Shown: in pieces, positions 34,240-42,603 of the stretch
Numbering within the stretch: the first letter of the stretch is position 1
Layout: every line of letters begins with the position of its first letter
Source: Nitrosopumilus sp. K4
GTDB lineage: Archaea > Thermoproteota > Nitrososphaeria > Nitrososphaerales > Nitrosopumilaceae
Assembly: GCF_018128925.1 (NCBI RefSeq)
Contig: NZ_CP067007.1
Span: forward strand, 124,001-188,000
Direction of reading: 5' to 3'
Length of the DNA: 64,000 nt
Position numbers and translations under genes: made by a program
Notes under the pieces: generated by a model
Told to the model about the DNA's origin: nothing
Databases searched by the model: none
What the model saw: only the letters and a program-made list of their open reading frames with translations

Positions 34240-35348
34240 TTGTTCTCAAAAAGAAATTGATCTATCTTGTTTTTTGCTTTTTCTCTATTTTCTTGATGGG
34301 TAGCAAGAAATGTATTCATCTTCTCAATTAGAATTGCCTTGAGTTCTCCTGAAAGAAGTTTTCCAGATTTGTAATCGTCGTAGATTGACTTTAGCTTGTT
34401 ATCGTCTGGTTCAAAGAAAATTCTGAGATACTGATATGACACATCAATATCTGGATTTCCTCCAAGCTTTCTGTGTTGTTCAAGATCTGGCTGTCCGCCT
34501 GAAAATGCGTATTTGTTGATCTTCTTTTTTACAACATTTGGCGCATCAGTTGTGTATACAGTTCCATTCTCAGCTGATGCAGACATTTTTCCACCTGGAC
34601 CTTCTAAAGCTGGAATCATAATATTGTGAATCAGAGCTGGTTTTGGCTTTCCAATCTTTGGCGCAATATCTCGTGTCAATCTAAAGTGAGGATCTTGATC
34701 AACACCAAGTGGAATCAACACTGGCTTGTCTTCAATAAAACATGGAGCTGATTGTAGTGATGTGTAAAAAATCATACCTAGATTTGTTTCATTTGTAAAT
34801 CCAAATGTTGCCTTTGTGTTTGAGAAATTAATCTTCTTTGCAACTTGAGCTGCAATTGGGTACAGTGTCTGAATGTTTCTGGTGTTGATGATGATCTTTG
34901 TTTTTTCTGGCTTGAAACCTAATGCAATAAAATCAAGTGCATTCTCATATGCAAATTTGCTAGTATCCTCTAAAGTGAGATCTGGTTTTGAGTAGAACTT
35001 TTCATCATCTGTTAGCTGAAAGTACATGTTGACATCAAACTTTTCTTGAAGCCATTTTGCAAAAACCCATGGAACCAGGTGTCCGATATGGGTATGACCA
35101 GAAGGCCCTCTTCCCGTATACAAGAAAAACTTGTTTCCTTTCTCATAATCATCTAAAATTCTGTTCATCTCTCTGTGAGAGAAGAAAATACCTCGTCTGA
35201 GCATAAAATGGTCTTCGCCTGTTATCTTTTTGATTCTATCAAGTAGCTGTGCGGAAATCTTTTCAGTACCAAATTTTTTAATTAATTTGTCATAGTCAAT
35301 ATCGCCTTCAACATGCCAAGGTGTTACGATAAAGTCATCAGCTGACAT
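34236..35348 (-). CDS. trpS: Tryptophanyl-tRNA synthetase
   Basis: 370 residues, archaeal/eukaryal TrpRS type. Class I motif GHTHIGH in GRGPSGHTHIGHLVPW, LIPLGVDQDPHFRLTRD, and the KMSAS version of KMSKS. It charges tRNA-Trp, the double-intron tRNA at 44882-45036. It is divergent from pheS, sharing a 50-nt promoter region. Confidence 0.96.
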   Translation of the reverse strand: MSADDFIVTPWHVEGDIDYDKLIKKFGTEKISAQLLDRIKKITGEDHFMLRRGIFFSHREMNRILDDYEKGNKFFLYTGRGPSGHTHIGHLVPWVFAKWLQEKFDVNMYFQLTDDEKFYSKPDLTLEDTSKFAYENALDFIALGFKPEKTKIIINTRNIQTLYPIAAQVAKKINFSNTKATFGFTNETNLGMIFYTSLQSAPCFIEDKPVLIPLGVDQDPHFRLTRDIAPKIGKPKPALIHNIMIPALEGPGGKMSASAENGTVYTTDAPNVVKKKINKYAFSGGQPDLEQHRKLGGNPDIDVSYQYLRIFFEPDDNKLKSIYDDYKSGKLLSGELKAILIEKMNTFLATHQENREKAKNKIDQFLFENK

Positions 35349-35399
35349 TCATTTTGACTTAGGTTAAGGTTTAAAAAGTCTTTTTCGAACTTTCTGCTG

Positions 35400-36788
35400 T
35401 TGTCACAAGTTTTCCACGAAATTGAAAAAAAAATTATCACATCACTTAAAGAAAATCCAAAACAAACAATGGAAAAACTTGAGCAATCAACTGGCTTATC
35501 ATCTGATCAAATTAGACGTGGAGTGGAATGGCTTCGATTAAAAGAACTTGCAAATGTGTCTGAATCAACAACTAGTGTTTTTTCACTTGGAAAAAATGGA
35601 CTAGAAGCATTTGAGAAAGGGCTTCCTGAAAGAAGACTGCTTAATTTGGTAAAAAATGGTCCAAAACCATTACAAGAATTGCAAAAAGAGATGGGCTCTA
35701 TATTTGGTCCTGCAATGGGTCTTGCAAGAAAAAACAACTGGATAGAAACAACAGATGAAAAGATTTCTTTGAAAGACTCTCCTTCTGATCTTCCCGGCGA
35801 AAAGACACTAAAACAAATTGGAAATGGAAAGATTCCAAAAAACCAAATTGACGAAACTGATTTGAGCAGCCTCTTGAGGCGACCTGACTTTGTAATAGAA
35901 GATGTTCAAAAATCAAAAGAGATCTCACTTGCAGATTCTGCAAAATCAATTGTAATTTCAGATTTAACAGGTGCAATTGACGTTGAGGCAAAGGTTCCTG
36001 AAGTTTTTGTAGCAAGAACTCATCCGCTAAAAGATACTATTGATGAAATCCGCGAAATATTTGTCACATTGGGGTTTTCTGAAATTCTTGGTAGCATGTC
36101 TCAGTCTAGCTTTTGGAACTTTGATGCACTCTTTACCCCACAGGATCATCCTGCAAGGGAACTGCAAGACACCTTCTATCTTGATGGAATCTCTGCAAAA
36201 AAGATTGCAACGCCAGAACAAATCAAAAACGTTTCTGCATCTCATAAGAAGAATTGGCGATACCTATGGGACATTAACGAGGCAAGAAAGATGGTACTGC
36301 GTACTCATACCACATGCGTTACAATCAAGCATTTGGCAGAAACCAAGCCTGATGAGGCCAGGGTCTTTTCAGTTGGACGTGTATTTCGAAATGAAAAGGT
36401 AAGCTACAAACACCTTGTAGAGTTTAACCAGATTGAAGGAGTAGTTGTTGGAAAAAACGCTACTCTTCGAGACTTGATGGGAATTCAAAGAGAATTTTAC
36501 AAACGAATTGGAATTACAAAAATAAAATTCTGGCCAACATTTTTCCCGTACACTGAACCATCTCTGCAAACAATGGTGTACAATGAAAGACTAGGAAAAT
36601 GGGTTGAGCTATTTGGAATGGGAATCTTTAGACCTGAAGTAACAAAACCTCTTGGAATAACAAAACCTGTCTTGGCATGGGGTGGGGGAATTGAGCGAAT
36701 TGCAATGCTAAAGTATGATCTTGATGATGTGCGAGAATTTTACAACAACAATCTAAACTGGTTGAGGAGTGCAACAAAATGCCAGTAG
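35400..36788 (+). CDS. pheS: Phenylalanyl-tRNA synthetase alpha subunit
   Basis: 462 residues, archaeal PheS. The N-terminal winged-helix region (EQSTGLSSDQIRRGVEWLRL) is followed by the class II core: HPLKDTIDEIREIFVTLGF, FRNEKVSYKHLVEFNQIEG and WGGGIERIAML (motif 3). The start is TTG at 35400, with a TATA-like GTTTAAAAAG about 28 nt upstream, so the transcript is leaderless. Its end overlaps pheT by 10 nt. Confidence 0.95.
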   Translation: MSQVFHEIEKKIITSLKENPKQTMEKLEQSTGLSSDQIRRGVEWLRLKELANVSESTTSVFSLGKNGLEAFEKGLPERRLLNLVKNGPKPLQELQKEMGSIFGPAMGLARKNNWIETTDEKISLKDSPSDLPGEKTLKQIGNGKIPKNQIDETDLSSLLRRPDFVIEDVQKSKEISLADSAKSIVISDLTGAIDVEAKVPEVFVARTHPLKDTIDEIREIFVTLGFSEILGSMSQSSFWNFDALFTPQDHPARELQDTFYLDGISAKKIATPEQIKNVSASHKKNWRYLWDINEARKMVLRTHTTCVTIKHLAETKPDEARVFSVGRVFRNEKVSYKHLVEFNQIEGVVVGKNATLRDLMGIQREFYKRIGITKIKFWPTFFPYTEPSLQTMVYNERLGKWVELFGMGIFRPEVTKPLGITKPVLAWGGGIERIAMLKYDLDDVREFYNNNLNWLRSATKCQ

Positions 36789-38410
36789 TGGAGATTTCCT
36801 ATTCTAATCTGCAAAAACTGATTGGAAAATCATCAAAAAAACAAATCGCCGAATCCTTACCATTTCTTGGTTTGGATATAGAATCTGAAGAAGGTGATTT
36901 AGTTAGAGTAGAATATAGTCCAAACAGACCAGACTATTCTACTGATTTTGGAATTGCACTAGGAATGCAAGGAATACTTGAAATAAAAACTGGTGCAATA
37001 AAACTAAATGTAAAAAAATCAAACTATTCCATCAAAGTAAATCCTGCAGTAAAAAAGATAAGGCCATTTGTTACGGGAATTGTCGCAAAAAATGGCAAGA
37101 TAGATGACAAAATCATCAAGCAGTTAATGACAATGCAAGAAGACCTTCATTTTGGAATAGGACGTAAAAGAAAAAAATCATCAATTGGAATTCATGATCT
37201 AGACAAGATTTCATTTCCCCTGACATACACCACAACAAACAGAAACCACTCTTTTGTTCCGCTAAACTCTGAAAAAGAGATGAGTATCTCTGAGATAATT
37301 CAAAACACCGAGGTAGGGCAAAACTATGGTAGTTTACTTGGGAATTCCTCTCAAATGCCTATAATTTTAGATTCTAATTCGGACACTGTTTCGTTTCCTC
37401 CAATAATTAATGCTGCAGTAACAACTGTCACACCTAAAACAAGGAATCTCTTCGTTGAGGTTACAGGAATCAACAAGCAAGACGCTGAAGATATGCTTTC
37501 AATTGTTGCAACAATTTTGCAAAGTGCAGGATTTTCTTTGTATGGTGTAAAGATTACTGGCTCTGGTAACTCTTCGCCAAAACTAGAATCGAGAAAAGTT
37601 TCGCTTTCGCCAAGTTTGGTAAATGAAACATTGGGATTGTCATTAACTTCATCAAAAATAATTTCATCGTTGAAAAAATCTCGACTAGACGCAATATCCA
37701 AAGGAAAAAATATTGTATGTACAATTCCTGCATACCGATTTGATATCTTTGGACCGATGGACTTGGTAGAAGAAGTTGCATTAGGATATGGAATACAAAA
37801 CCTAGAACCTGTTGTATCCCCATCTCAAACCATAGGACAGACAAATCCCGTTTCAGTCAAACTAAAAGAATTATCATTAACTATGATTGGTCTTGGGTAT
37901 CTTGAAGCACTAAACTCTAGTCTTACTAGCAAACGAATTCTGTATGAAATGACAAACAGGGAATCTCAGAAAATAATTTCAGTTCTTGATTCAAAAAGCC
38001 AAGAGCACACAATCTTGCGTAATTCAATTTTACCGGGATTAATAGAGAATCTCTCAAGAAACATTCATGCAGCATACCCTCAAAAACTATTTGAAACTGG
38101 AATTGTGTTTTCAGAAGGAAATCCAATTGATGAAAAAATTTCTTTTTCTGGAATTAGTGCTCACCAAGATGCAAACTTTACAGAGATTAAATCAATCTTG
38201 CAATCTGCATTAAAGACTGCATTTGGTTTAGACATTGAAACTAAAACCTTGGCAGATCCTATTTTTGAAAATGGTAGGTCTGCAGCTGTTTTGGTAAATG
38301 GCAAACAGATTGGAATTATCGGTGAGATAAATTCCAAAACTATTGAAAACTACAAGATTCGAGTACCTGCTGTGGGATTTGAACTTACATTATCTGGTCT
38401 TGCTTTCTGA
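36779..38410 (+). CDS. pheT: Phenylalanyl-tRNA synthetase beta subunit
   Basis: 543 residues, the archaeal short PheT. B3/B4 editing region mid-protein, B5 segment (VSLSPSLVNETLGLSL), IPAYRFDIFGPMDLVEEVALGYG, and the catalytic-like domain with NSILPGLIENLSRN. It forms the alpha2-beta2 enzyme with PheS, its upstream overlapping neighbour. Confidence 0.95.
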   Translation: MPVVEISYSNLQKLIGKSSKKQIAESLPFLGLDIESEEGDLVRVEYSPNRPDYSTDFGIALGMQGILEIKTGAIKLNVKKSNYSIKVNPAVKKIRPFVTGIVAKNGKIDDKIIKQLMTMQEDLHFGIGRKRKKSSIGIHDLDKISFPLTYTTTNRNHSFVPLNSEKEMSISEIIQNTEVGQNYGSLLGNSSQMPIILDSNSDTVSFPPIINAAVTTVTPKTRNLFVEVTGINKQDAEDMLSIVATILQSAGFSLYGVKITGSGNSSPKLESRKVSLSPSLVNETLGLSLTSSKIISSLKKSRLDAISKGKNIVCTIPAYRFDIFGPMDLVEEVALGYGIQNLEPVVSPSQTIGQTNPVSVKLKELSLTMIGLGYLEALNSSLTSKRILYEMTNRESQKIISVLDSKSQEHTILRNSILPGLIENLSRNIHAAYPQKLFETGIVFSEGNPIDEKISFSGISAHQDANFTEIKSILQSALKTAFGLDIETKTLADPIFENGRSAAVLVNGKQIGIIGEINSKTIENYKIRVPAVGFELTLSGLAF

Positions 38411-38439
38411 GATTCGTATCCTCTAATCTCTATACTTTT

Positions 38440-38672
38440 TAGCGGAGACTGTGTCATTTCTAATGCCCAAGAGCAGGCATACAGACGGATTAGGATGAGA
38501 TGATCGTATCGATACCAGTGATTTCTAATTCACCCAGGTATGCTACATTATGGGCAACCCCGGTTAAAGAACCCAAGGAGGTTTTGGCTAAATACCAATG
38601 ATCTTGCGCGAGTCAGAACCGGGGAACATATCTAACTCACAAGATTCTTCGTACGCGATACCTTCTTTTTTC
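38440..38672 (+). ncRNA. Putative structured RNA of unknown class
   Basis: The 298-nt gap after pheT is GC-richer than its surroundings and packed with pairings on the plus strand. ATGCC/GGCAT encloses CAAGAGCA (38463-38480). ATACC-A-GTGA/TCAC-CCA-GGTAT spans 38513-38541. GGTT-AAAG-AACC is at 38562-38573 and CCAA/TTGG follows. ATCTTG..GAGT/ACTC.CAAGAT spans 38601-38646; its loop holds CCGGGG, complementary to CCCCGG at 38558-38563 (a possible pseudoknot). A T-run (38664-38671) ends the region. RNase P and SRP RNA signatures were sought and not found. Orientation is inferred from the T-run. Confidence 0.6.
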
Positions 38673-38708
38673 CAATATGGATACAATTTTTTATTGATTT
38701 TTGTTATT

Positions 38709-39122
38709 CTATGAAAAATATTCTTTGAATCCGTTATCTGTTAGATACAATTCTATTTTTGGACCGAATAATCCTTGCTTGTGGACTACTTTCATGAGTC
38801 CCTTTTTTTCTAAATCTTCCAAAATTGAATCCAAATCTTTTCCATTCAACCCTGTGTTTTTTTGAATGCCATCAAACGTTTTGTTCCCCAAGTTGAGCTC
38901 TCTTAGAACCATCTTGTCTTTTGATAAGTTTTTTTGATCTTTAATTTCTGGTTTGTATTCCATTTGTGGTCTTTTGTATGGGTCAAAATTGGATTCAAAC
39001 TCTCTTTTTTGTGATGAATTGTTCTGCATTTTTCTTTTTGCAATTAAACGAGGGATAATTCGAGATAATGGAATAGCTAAAAAGATTATCAAATAAATCC
39101 ATGAAAAATTAGGTTCTACCAT
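38709..39122 (-). CDS. Membrane-anchored winged-helix protein
   Basis: 137 residues from the ATG at 39122; an upstream in-frame ATG at 39137 would add five residues. One N-terminal transmembrane helix (about 8-24, YLIIFLAIPLSRIIP), a charged linker, and a C-terminal winged-helix domain (FDGIQKNTGLNGKDLDSILEDLEKKGLM...GPKIELYLTDNG). Such membrane-tethered HTH proteins occur in archaea; target unknown. Confidence 0.7.
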   Translation of the reverse strand: MVEPNFSWIYLIIFLAIPLSRIIPRLIAKRKMQNNSSQKREFESNFDPYKRPQMEYKPEIKDQKNLSKDKMVLRELNLGNKTFDGIQKNTGLNGKDLDSILEDLEKKGLMKVVHKQGLFGPKIELYLTDNGFKEYFS

Positions 39123-39232
39123 AAAATAACATCTCAAATACGTGATAAATCTGTTAACTAAAAAGTAATTCTAGTGACTAATTGTTTTATTTTTACAATG
39201 GTATAATAGTGATAAGGGATAACCATGTGTAA

Positions 39233-40096
39233 TTGTCAAAATATCAATCCCCTCAAATTAGTGTTAACATGAATGCAGCAAAAGCACTTGTAATAGGAAT
39301 TATGATTTTAATTGTAATTGGAGTGGTGGCTTTTGCTTCAGTAAAGATAGTTGATGCAGGACACAGAGGAGTTCTTTTGCACTGGAATGCAGTGGATCTT
39401 ACTCAACCTCCCCTTGATGAAGGATTGCATTTTGTAGTTCCCTTTCAAGATGAAGTGGTTGACATTGAAGTTCGTACTCTCAAATATGCAAGTGATGCTC
39501 GCAGTGCATCAAGAGATTTGCAGACAGTTGAGACAACAGTTACAGTCAACTATCATCCCGATAAAGAAAGAGTACACACACTCTACAAGAATTTAGGACT
39601 GGATTATGAAAGCAGAGTAATTCAGCCTGCAATTGAGGAGACAGTAAAACAAGTCACTGCAAAGTACAATGCTGAGGAATTAATTACAAAAAGGCCTCTT
39701 GTCAAACAAGATATTGAAGTTGCAATCACAGAAAGATTAGACCGATTTAATGTGGTAACAGAAGTTATCTCAATTACTGATTTTGAATTCTCACCGTTAT
39801 TTGCTCAAGCCATCGAGTCCAAAGTAGAGGCAGAGCAAAACGCACTTCGAGCCGAGAATGATTTGAGACGAATTGAAGTTGAAGCAAAACAAAGAGAGGC
39901 AAATGCAATTGGTCTAGCAAATGCAAACATTGCTGAAGCCAAGGGTGAGGCTGAAGCAATAGCAATTATCAACAATGCTTTGGCAGAGAATCCGAATTAT
40001 CTTGAATGGTTAAAGACACAAGCATGGGATGGTAAATTGCCACTAGTAGTGGGCGAAGGTGGCACACCTTTCATTCAGATACCTGTATCTCCATAG
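39233..40096 (+). CDS. SPFH/prohibitin (HflC/K-like) membrane protein
   Basis: 287 residues. N-terminal transmembrane helix (about 14-36), then the SPFH domain (VDAGHRGVLLHWNAVDLT, DEGLHFVVPFQDEVVDIEVRT, quoted in parts) and a long coiled coil rich in Glu/Ala (VEAEQNALRAENDLRRIEVE). These proteins form large cage-like rings in the membrane and control proteases or membrane domains. The start is TTG at 39233; ATG at 39269 is an alternative. Confidence 0.88.
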   Translation: MSKYQSPQISVNMNAAKALVIGIMILIVIGVVAFASVKIVDAGHRGVLLHWNAVDLTQPPLDEGLHFVVPFQDEVVDIEVRTLKYASDARSASRDLQTVETTVTVNYHPDKERVHTLYKNLGLDYESRVIQPAIEETVKQVTAKYNAEELITKRPLVKQDIEVAITERLDRFNVVTEVISITDFEFSPLFAQAIESKVEAEQNALRAENDLRRIEVEAKQREANAIGLANANIAEAKGEAEAIAIINNALAENPNYLEWLKTQAWDGKLPLVVGEGGTPFIQIPVSP

Positions 40097-40104
40097 TCTT
40101 TCAG

Positions 40105-40404
40105 TTAATCATCTTTGTGCTTTGAGTCTCTGATTGCATCAAACATTACAAGAAATTGCTCTGGTTCATTTTGTCTATAGCTCTTTTCTAATGTCTGGAC
40201 TTCCTTGTGTGTTATGTCCTCGCCTTTGCTTTTGTAATATTCTCTTATGATTTGAGATGGAGTTTTTTTGATATTGTATTTTTGCAGTGTTTGATTCACT
40301 GCTCTTTTACACATAAAATCAAAAATCAAAAATCTATAAGCAAAATATCCTGTCAGTCCAATAATTGCAACAATGATTATTGGAATAATAATTGGTGACG
40401 CCAT
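40105..40404 (-). CDS. Small membrane-anchored protein
   Basis: 99 residues. One N-terminal transmembrane helix (PIIIPIIIVAIIGLTGYFAY) and a charged helical cytoplasmic part (KKTPSQIIREYYKSKGED, VQTLEKSYRQNEPEQFLVMF). It converges on the SPFH gene with an 8-nt gap. No family known to me. Confidence 0.65.
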   Translation of the reverse strand: MASPIIIPIIIVAIIGLTGYFAYRFLIFDFMCKRAVNQTLQKYNIKKTPSQIIREYYKSKGEDITHKEVQTLEKSYRQNEPEQFLVMFDAIRDSKHKDD

Positions 40405-40520
40405 GATGTTGTTACTTTGTTTTTGTATTTCATTGTTTTTCTTCAGTCCTTCCTAACTGCTTGTCTTATCTAATCTGAAGATTCTTAAAAACATAAAACA
40501 TCCATGCACAAATCAAATTC

Positions 40521-40940
40521 ATGGTAAATTACTGGCTTGCAAAACAAGAGCCATCAGGACCAAGAGGCTATCCATTTGAACAGCTAAAAAAAGACAAGAA
40601 AACTGTCTGGGATGGAGTCCACAATAACTTGGCACTAAAGCACATAAACAACATGAAAAAAGGCGATCTCTGCATATTCTATCATACTGGAACTGAGCGC
40701 CAGGCAGTAGGAATTATGGAAATTATTACAAATCCATACCCAAATCCAAAGGAAGAAAACAAGCGATTTGTTGTGGTTGATGTAAAATACAAAAAGCCAC
40801 TCAAAAGGCCTGTCACACTAGATGAGATGAAAAAGGAAAAAAAATTCAAAGACTGGGAACTATTACGCATATCAAGACTATCTGTAATGCCTGTTCCCAA
40901 ACCAATTTGGGATGAAATACTAAAGAAATCTCAGAACTGA
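40521..40940 (+). CDS. EVE-domain protein
   Basis: 139 residues, one EVE domain (PUA-like). It starts YWLAKQEPSGPRGYPFEQL, followed by TVWDGVHNNLALKHINNM and GDLCIFYHTGTERQAVGIMEI, the pattern of EVE proteins, which bind modified bases in DNA or RNA. In a genome with a Dam-type methylase, recognition of modified bases is conceivable but not shown. Confidence 0.88.
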   Translation: MVNYWLAKQEPSGPRGYPFEQLKKDKKTVWDGVHNNLALKHINNMKKGDLCIFYHTGTERQAVGIMEIITNPYPNPKEENKRFVVVDVKYKKPLKRPVTLDEMKKEKKFKDWELLRISRLSVMPVPKPIWDEILKKSQN

Positions 40941-40989
40941 TTATCGCAATAATCGCTTTATTGATATAGTCGAATTGTTGATTAAATTC

Positions 40990-41229
40990 ATGGCAACAGC
41001 TTATGTTTTAATAAACTGTGAACTAGGTTCCGAAGAAGCTATTATTCAGCAACTAAAGGGCCTAGAAGGTGTAAAAGAAGTACATGGTACTTTTGGCGCA
41101 TATGATATCTTGGCCAAGATTGAATCTGATACTGTAGAAAAACTCAGAGAAACCATCACATGGAAGATCAGAAAGATTGAGAAGATTCGATCAACACTAA
41201 CCCTAATGGGTATAGAAGGCCAGACATAA
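40990..41229 (+). CDS. Stand-alone Lrp/AsnC ligand-binding (RAM) domain protein, copy 2
   Basis: 79 residues from the ATG at 40990; the in-frame TTG-begun extension MLIKF is less like the paralogue. Sequence AYVLINCELGSEEA, GTFGAYDILAKIE and RSTLTLMGIEGQ parallel the protein at 5414-5653. Both lack a DNA-binding domain. They may form hetero-oligomers with each other or with full-length Lrp regulators. Confidence 0.85.
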   Translation: MATAYVLINCELGSEEAIIQQLKGLEGVKEVHGTFGAYDILAKIESDTVEKLRETITWKIRKIEKIRSTLTLMGIEGQT

Positions 41230-41249
41230 ACACCTCTTTTTATTATATT

Positions 41250-41816
41250 ATGATTCTGCATTTTATTTTTGTAATTAAAGAAGAAGAACGTCAAAAACGT
41301 CAACCAGAATATGAATATGTCAAAAAGATGGCACAGTTTTTCAAAGTGTGGATTAAAGAAAAGTTTGGCAAAGACTTTGAAATTCAATGTGATGAATTAA
41401 TTACTAAACCCAGAAGATTATTTGAAAAACTAGACACACACACTTTACTTCGAGACCATGATCAAAGAGGAAAAGACATCTATCATTTCTATTTGAGTCA
41501 TTTTCGTCCACTGTGGACTGATTGTACATGTGAAGGATATTATGCAGAAAACTTTGGAATGGTTTACTGGAAGCCTCCTCCAGATCCACATGATACATTG
41601 TACTTGGCAGAAAAAAATTGTACAACAGTTTCACATGAACTGTCACACGAAATTCTACGTTCTATGGGATACAAAAAACACAAAGATGACATTCATGAAA
41701 TTTGGACAAAGCACTTCTATGACCAACTTCACTTTGAACAGTACGGAGAAGATTTCAAACCTACTGAAGAAAAACCAATGTTTCTAACCTTGGATACTAG
41801 TACTCTGAAAATTTAG
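41250..41816 (+). CDS. Putative zinc metallopeptidase-like protein (HExxH)
   Basis: 188 residues. CTTVSHELSHEILRSMGY contains His129-Glu130-X2-His133, the zincin motif, in a helix as required; further His residues (KKHKDDIH) could complete the site. The first half has an unusual Trp/Cys segment (RPLWTDCTCEGYYAE). No signal peptide is present, so the protein is cytoplasmic. HExxH can arise by chance, but here it sits in a hydrophobic helix of a conserved-looking protein. The family is unknown to me. Confidence 0.6.
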   Translation: MILHFIFVIKEEERQKRQPEYEYVKKMAQFFKVWIKEKFGKDFEIQCDELITKPRRLFEKLDTHTLLRDHDQRGKDIYHFYLSHFRPLWTDCTCEGYYAENFGMVYWKPPPDPHDTLYLAEKNCTTVSHELSHEILRSMGYKKHKDDIHEIWTKHFYDQLHFEQYGEDFKPTEEKPMFLTLDTSTLKI

Positions 41817-41818
41817 TC

Positions 41819-42451
41819 TTAACACTTTGTAACTGAATAGATGTTGTTCTCAAAATTTGCCGTCTTGAAATCTAATTTGTTTTCAGGATCGTTTGTTCTT
41901 GATTTGCTCAGGTTTTCTAGTTCTACCAAAGCATCTCCTCTAAATCCAACTGATGAGCCATAGATTGCATCAGTTAGCATTGTTCCGTGATCACCTTTTT
42001 TGATGTCATCTACCATGTCATAAAATCTGGCAGTTTCTTTTTTGTTAACAGGGTTTCCAGTTGCTTTGTTATATGCAACTGCAATGTACATTCCATTGTT
42101 TTTTACAGCAACTGGGATTTTGTGGTTTTTACCCGTAGCGCCTGGAATTGTCTCATTTACTAGGACTTCGCATTTGTGATACATACTAGAAACATATGCA
42201 AAGAATCTGTATTGTGCATACTTTCCTGCTTTGTCTTCTTCACATTCAACGAAGACCTTATGAAGTAATTCTAAAGCCTCATCATTCATACTTTGAAGTC
42301 TGTCGTCAATTCTTCCTCTCTCAAGTAAGTCTGACTTGCATTCTTTTGCAACTAATTCCAAGATAAAATCAGGTAGATTGTAATTTTTTAATGCAGCAAC
42401 AAATGCACCTGCTTGTGACATACCAAATTTTGGAAATCCTTTATTCACCAT
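41819..42451 (-). CDS. Conserved hypothetical protein, possibly nuclease-like
   Basis: 210 residues, soluble. The N-terminal half is helical (AGAFVAALKNYNLPDFILELVA). The C-terminal half is alpha-beta: MYIAVAYNKATGNPVNKKETARFYDMVDDIKK (quoted in parts: GMYIAVAYN, VNKKETARFYDMV, IYGSSVGFRGDAL). This order of strand, 'PV.K.E...F...V' helix and 'S..GF..DAL' strand recalls Mrr/PD-(D/E)XK enzymes, but a clear E-X-K is missing. It converges on 41250-41816 with a 2-nt gap. Confidence 0.6.
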   Translation of the reverse strand: MVNKGFPKFGMSQAGAFVAALKNYNLPDFILELVAKECKSDLLERGRIDDRLQSMNDEALELLHKVFVECEEDKAGKYAQYRFFAYVSSMYHKCEVLVNETIPGATGKNHKIPVAVKNNGMYIAVAYNKATGNPVNKKETARFYDMVDDIKKGDHGTMLTDAIYGSSVGFRGDALVELENLSKSRTNDPENKLDFKTANFENNIYSVTKC

Positions 42452-42603
42452 ATCGATACCTACCTAGAATTTGCTGCTCCCCAACGATCAATTATAAAGC
42501 TAGTTTTCGCTTATAATTGTTAAGGAGTTTTTCACTAATTTTGCATCTTTTTTGTCTATTTGGAATTGATAATATTAAATTCCCGTAAAAATAACCAAGT
42601 AAT

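Noticed and set aside
37351-37844. Minus-strand frames inside pheT
   Set aside because: Antisense shadows without ribosome-binding or promoter signs.
38440-38672. RNase P RNA or SRP RNA identity for the structured region
   Set aside because: Neither the RNase P P4 sequence (GAAAGTCC) nor the SRP helix 8 motif (GGAA..GGAGCA) is found on either strand; only loose similarities such as CAGAACCGGG.
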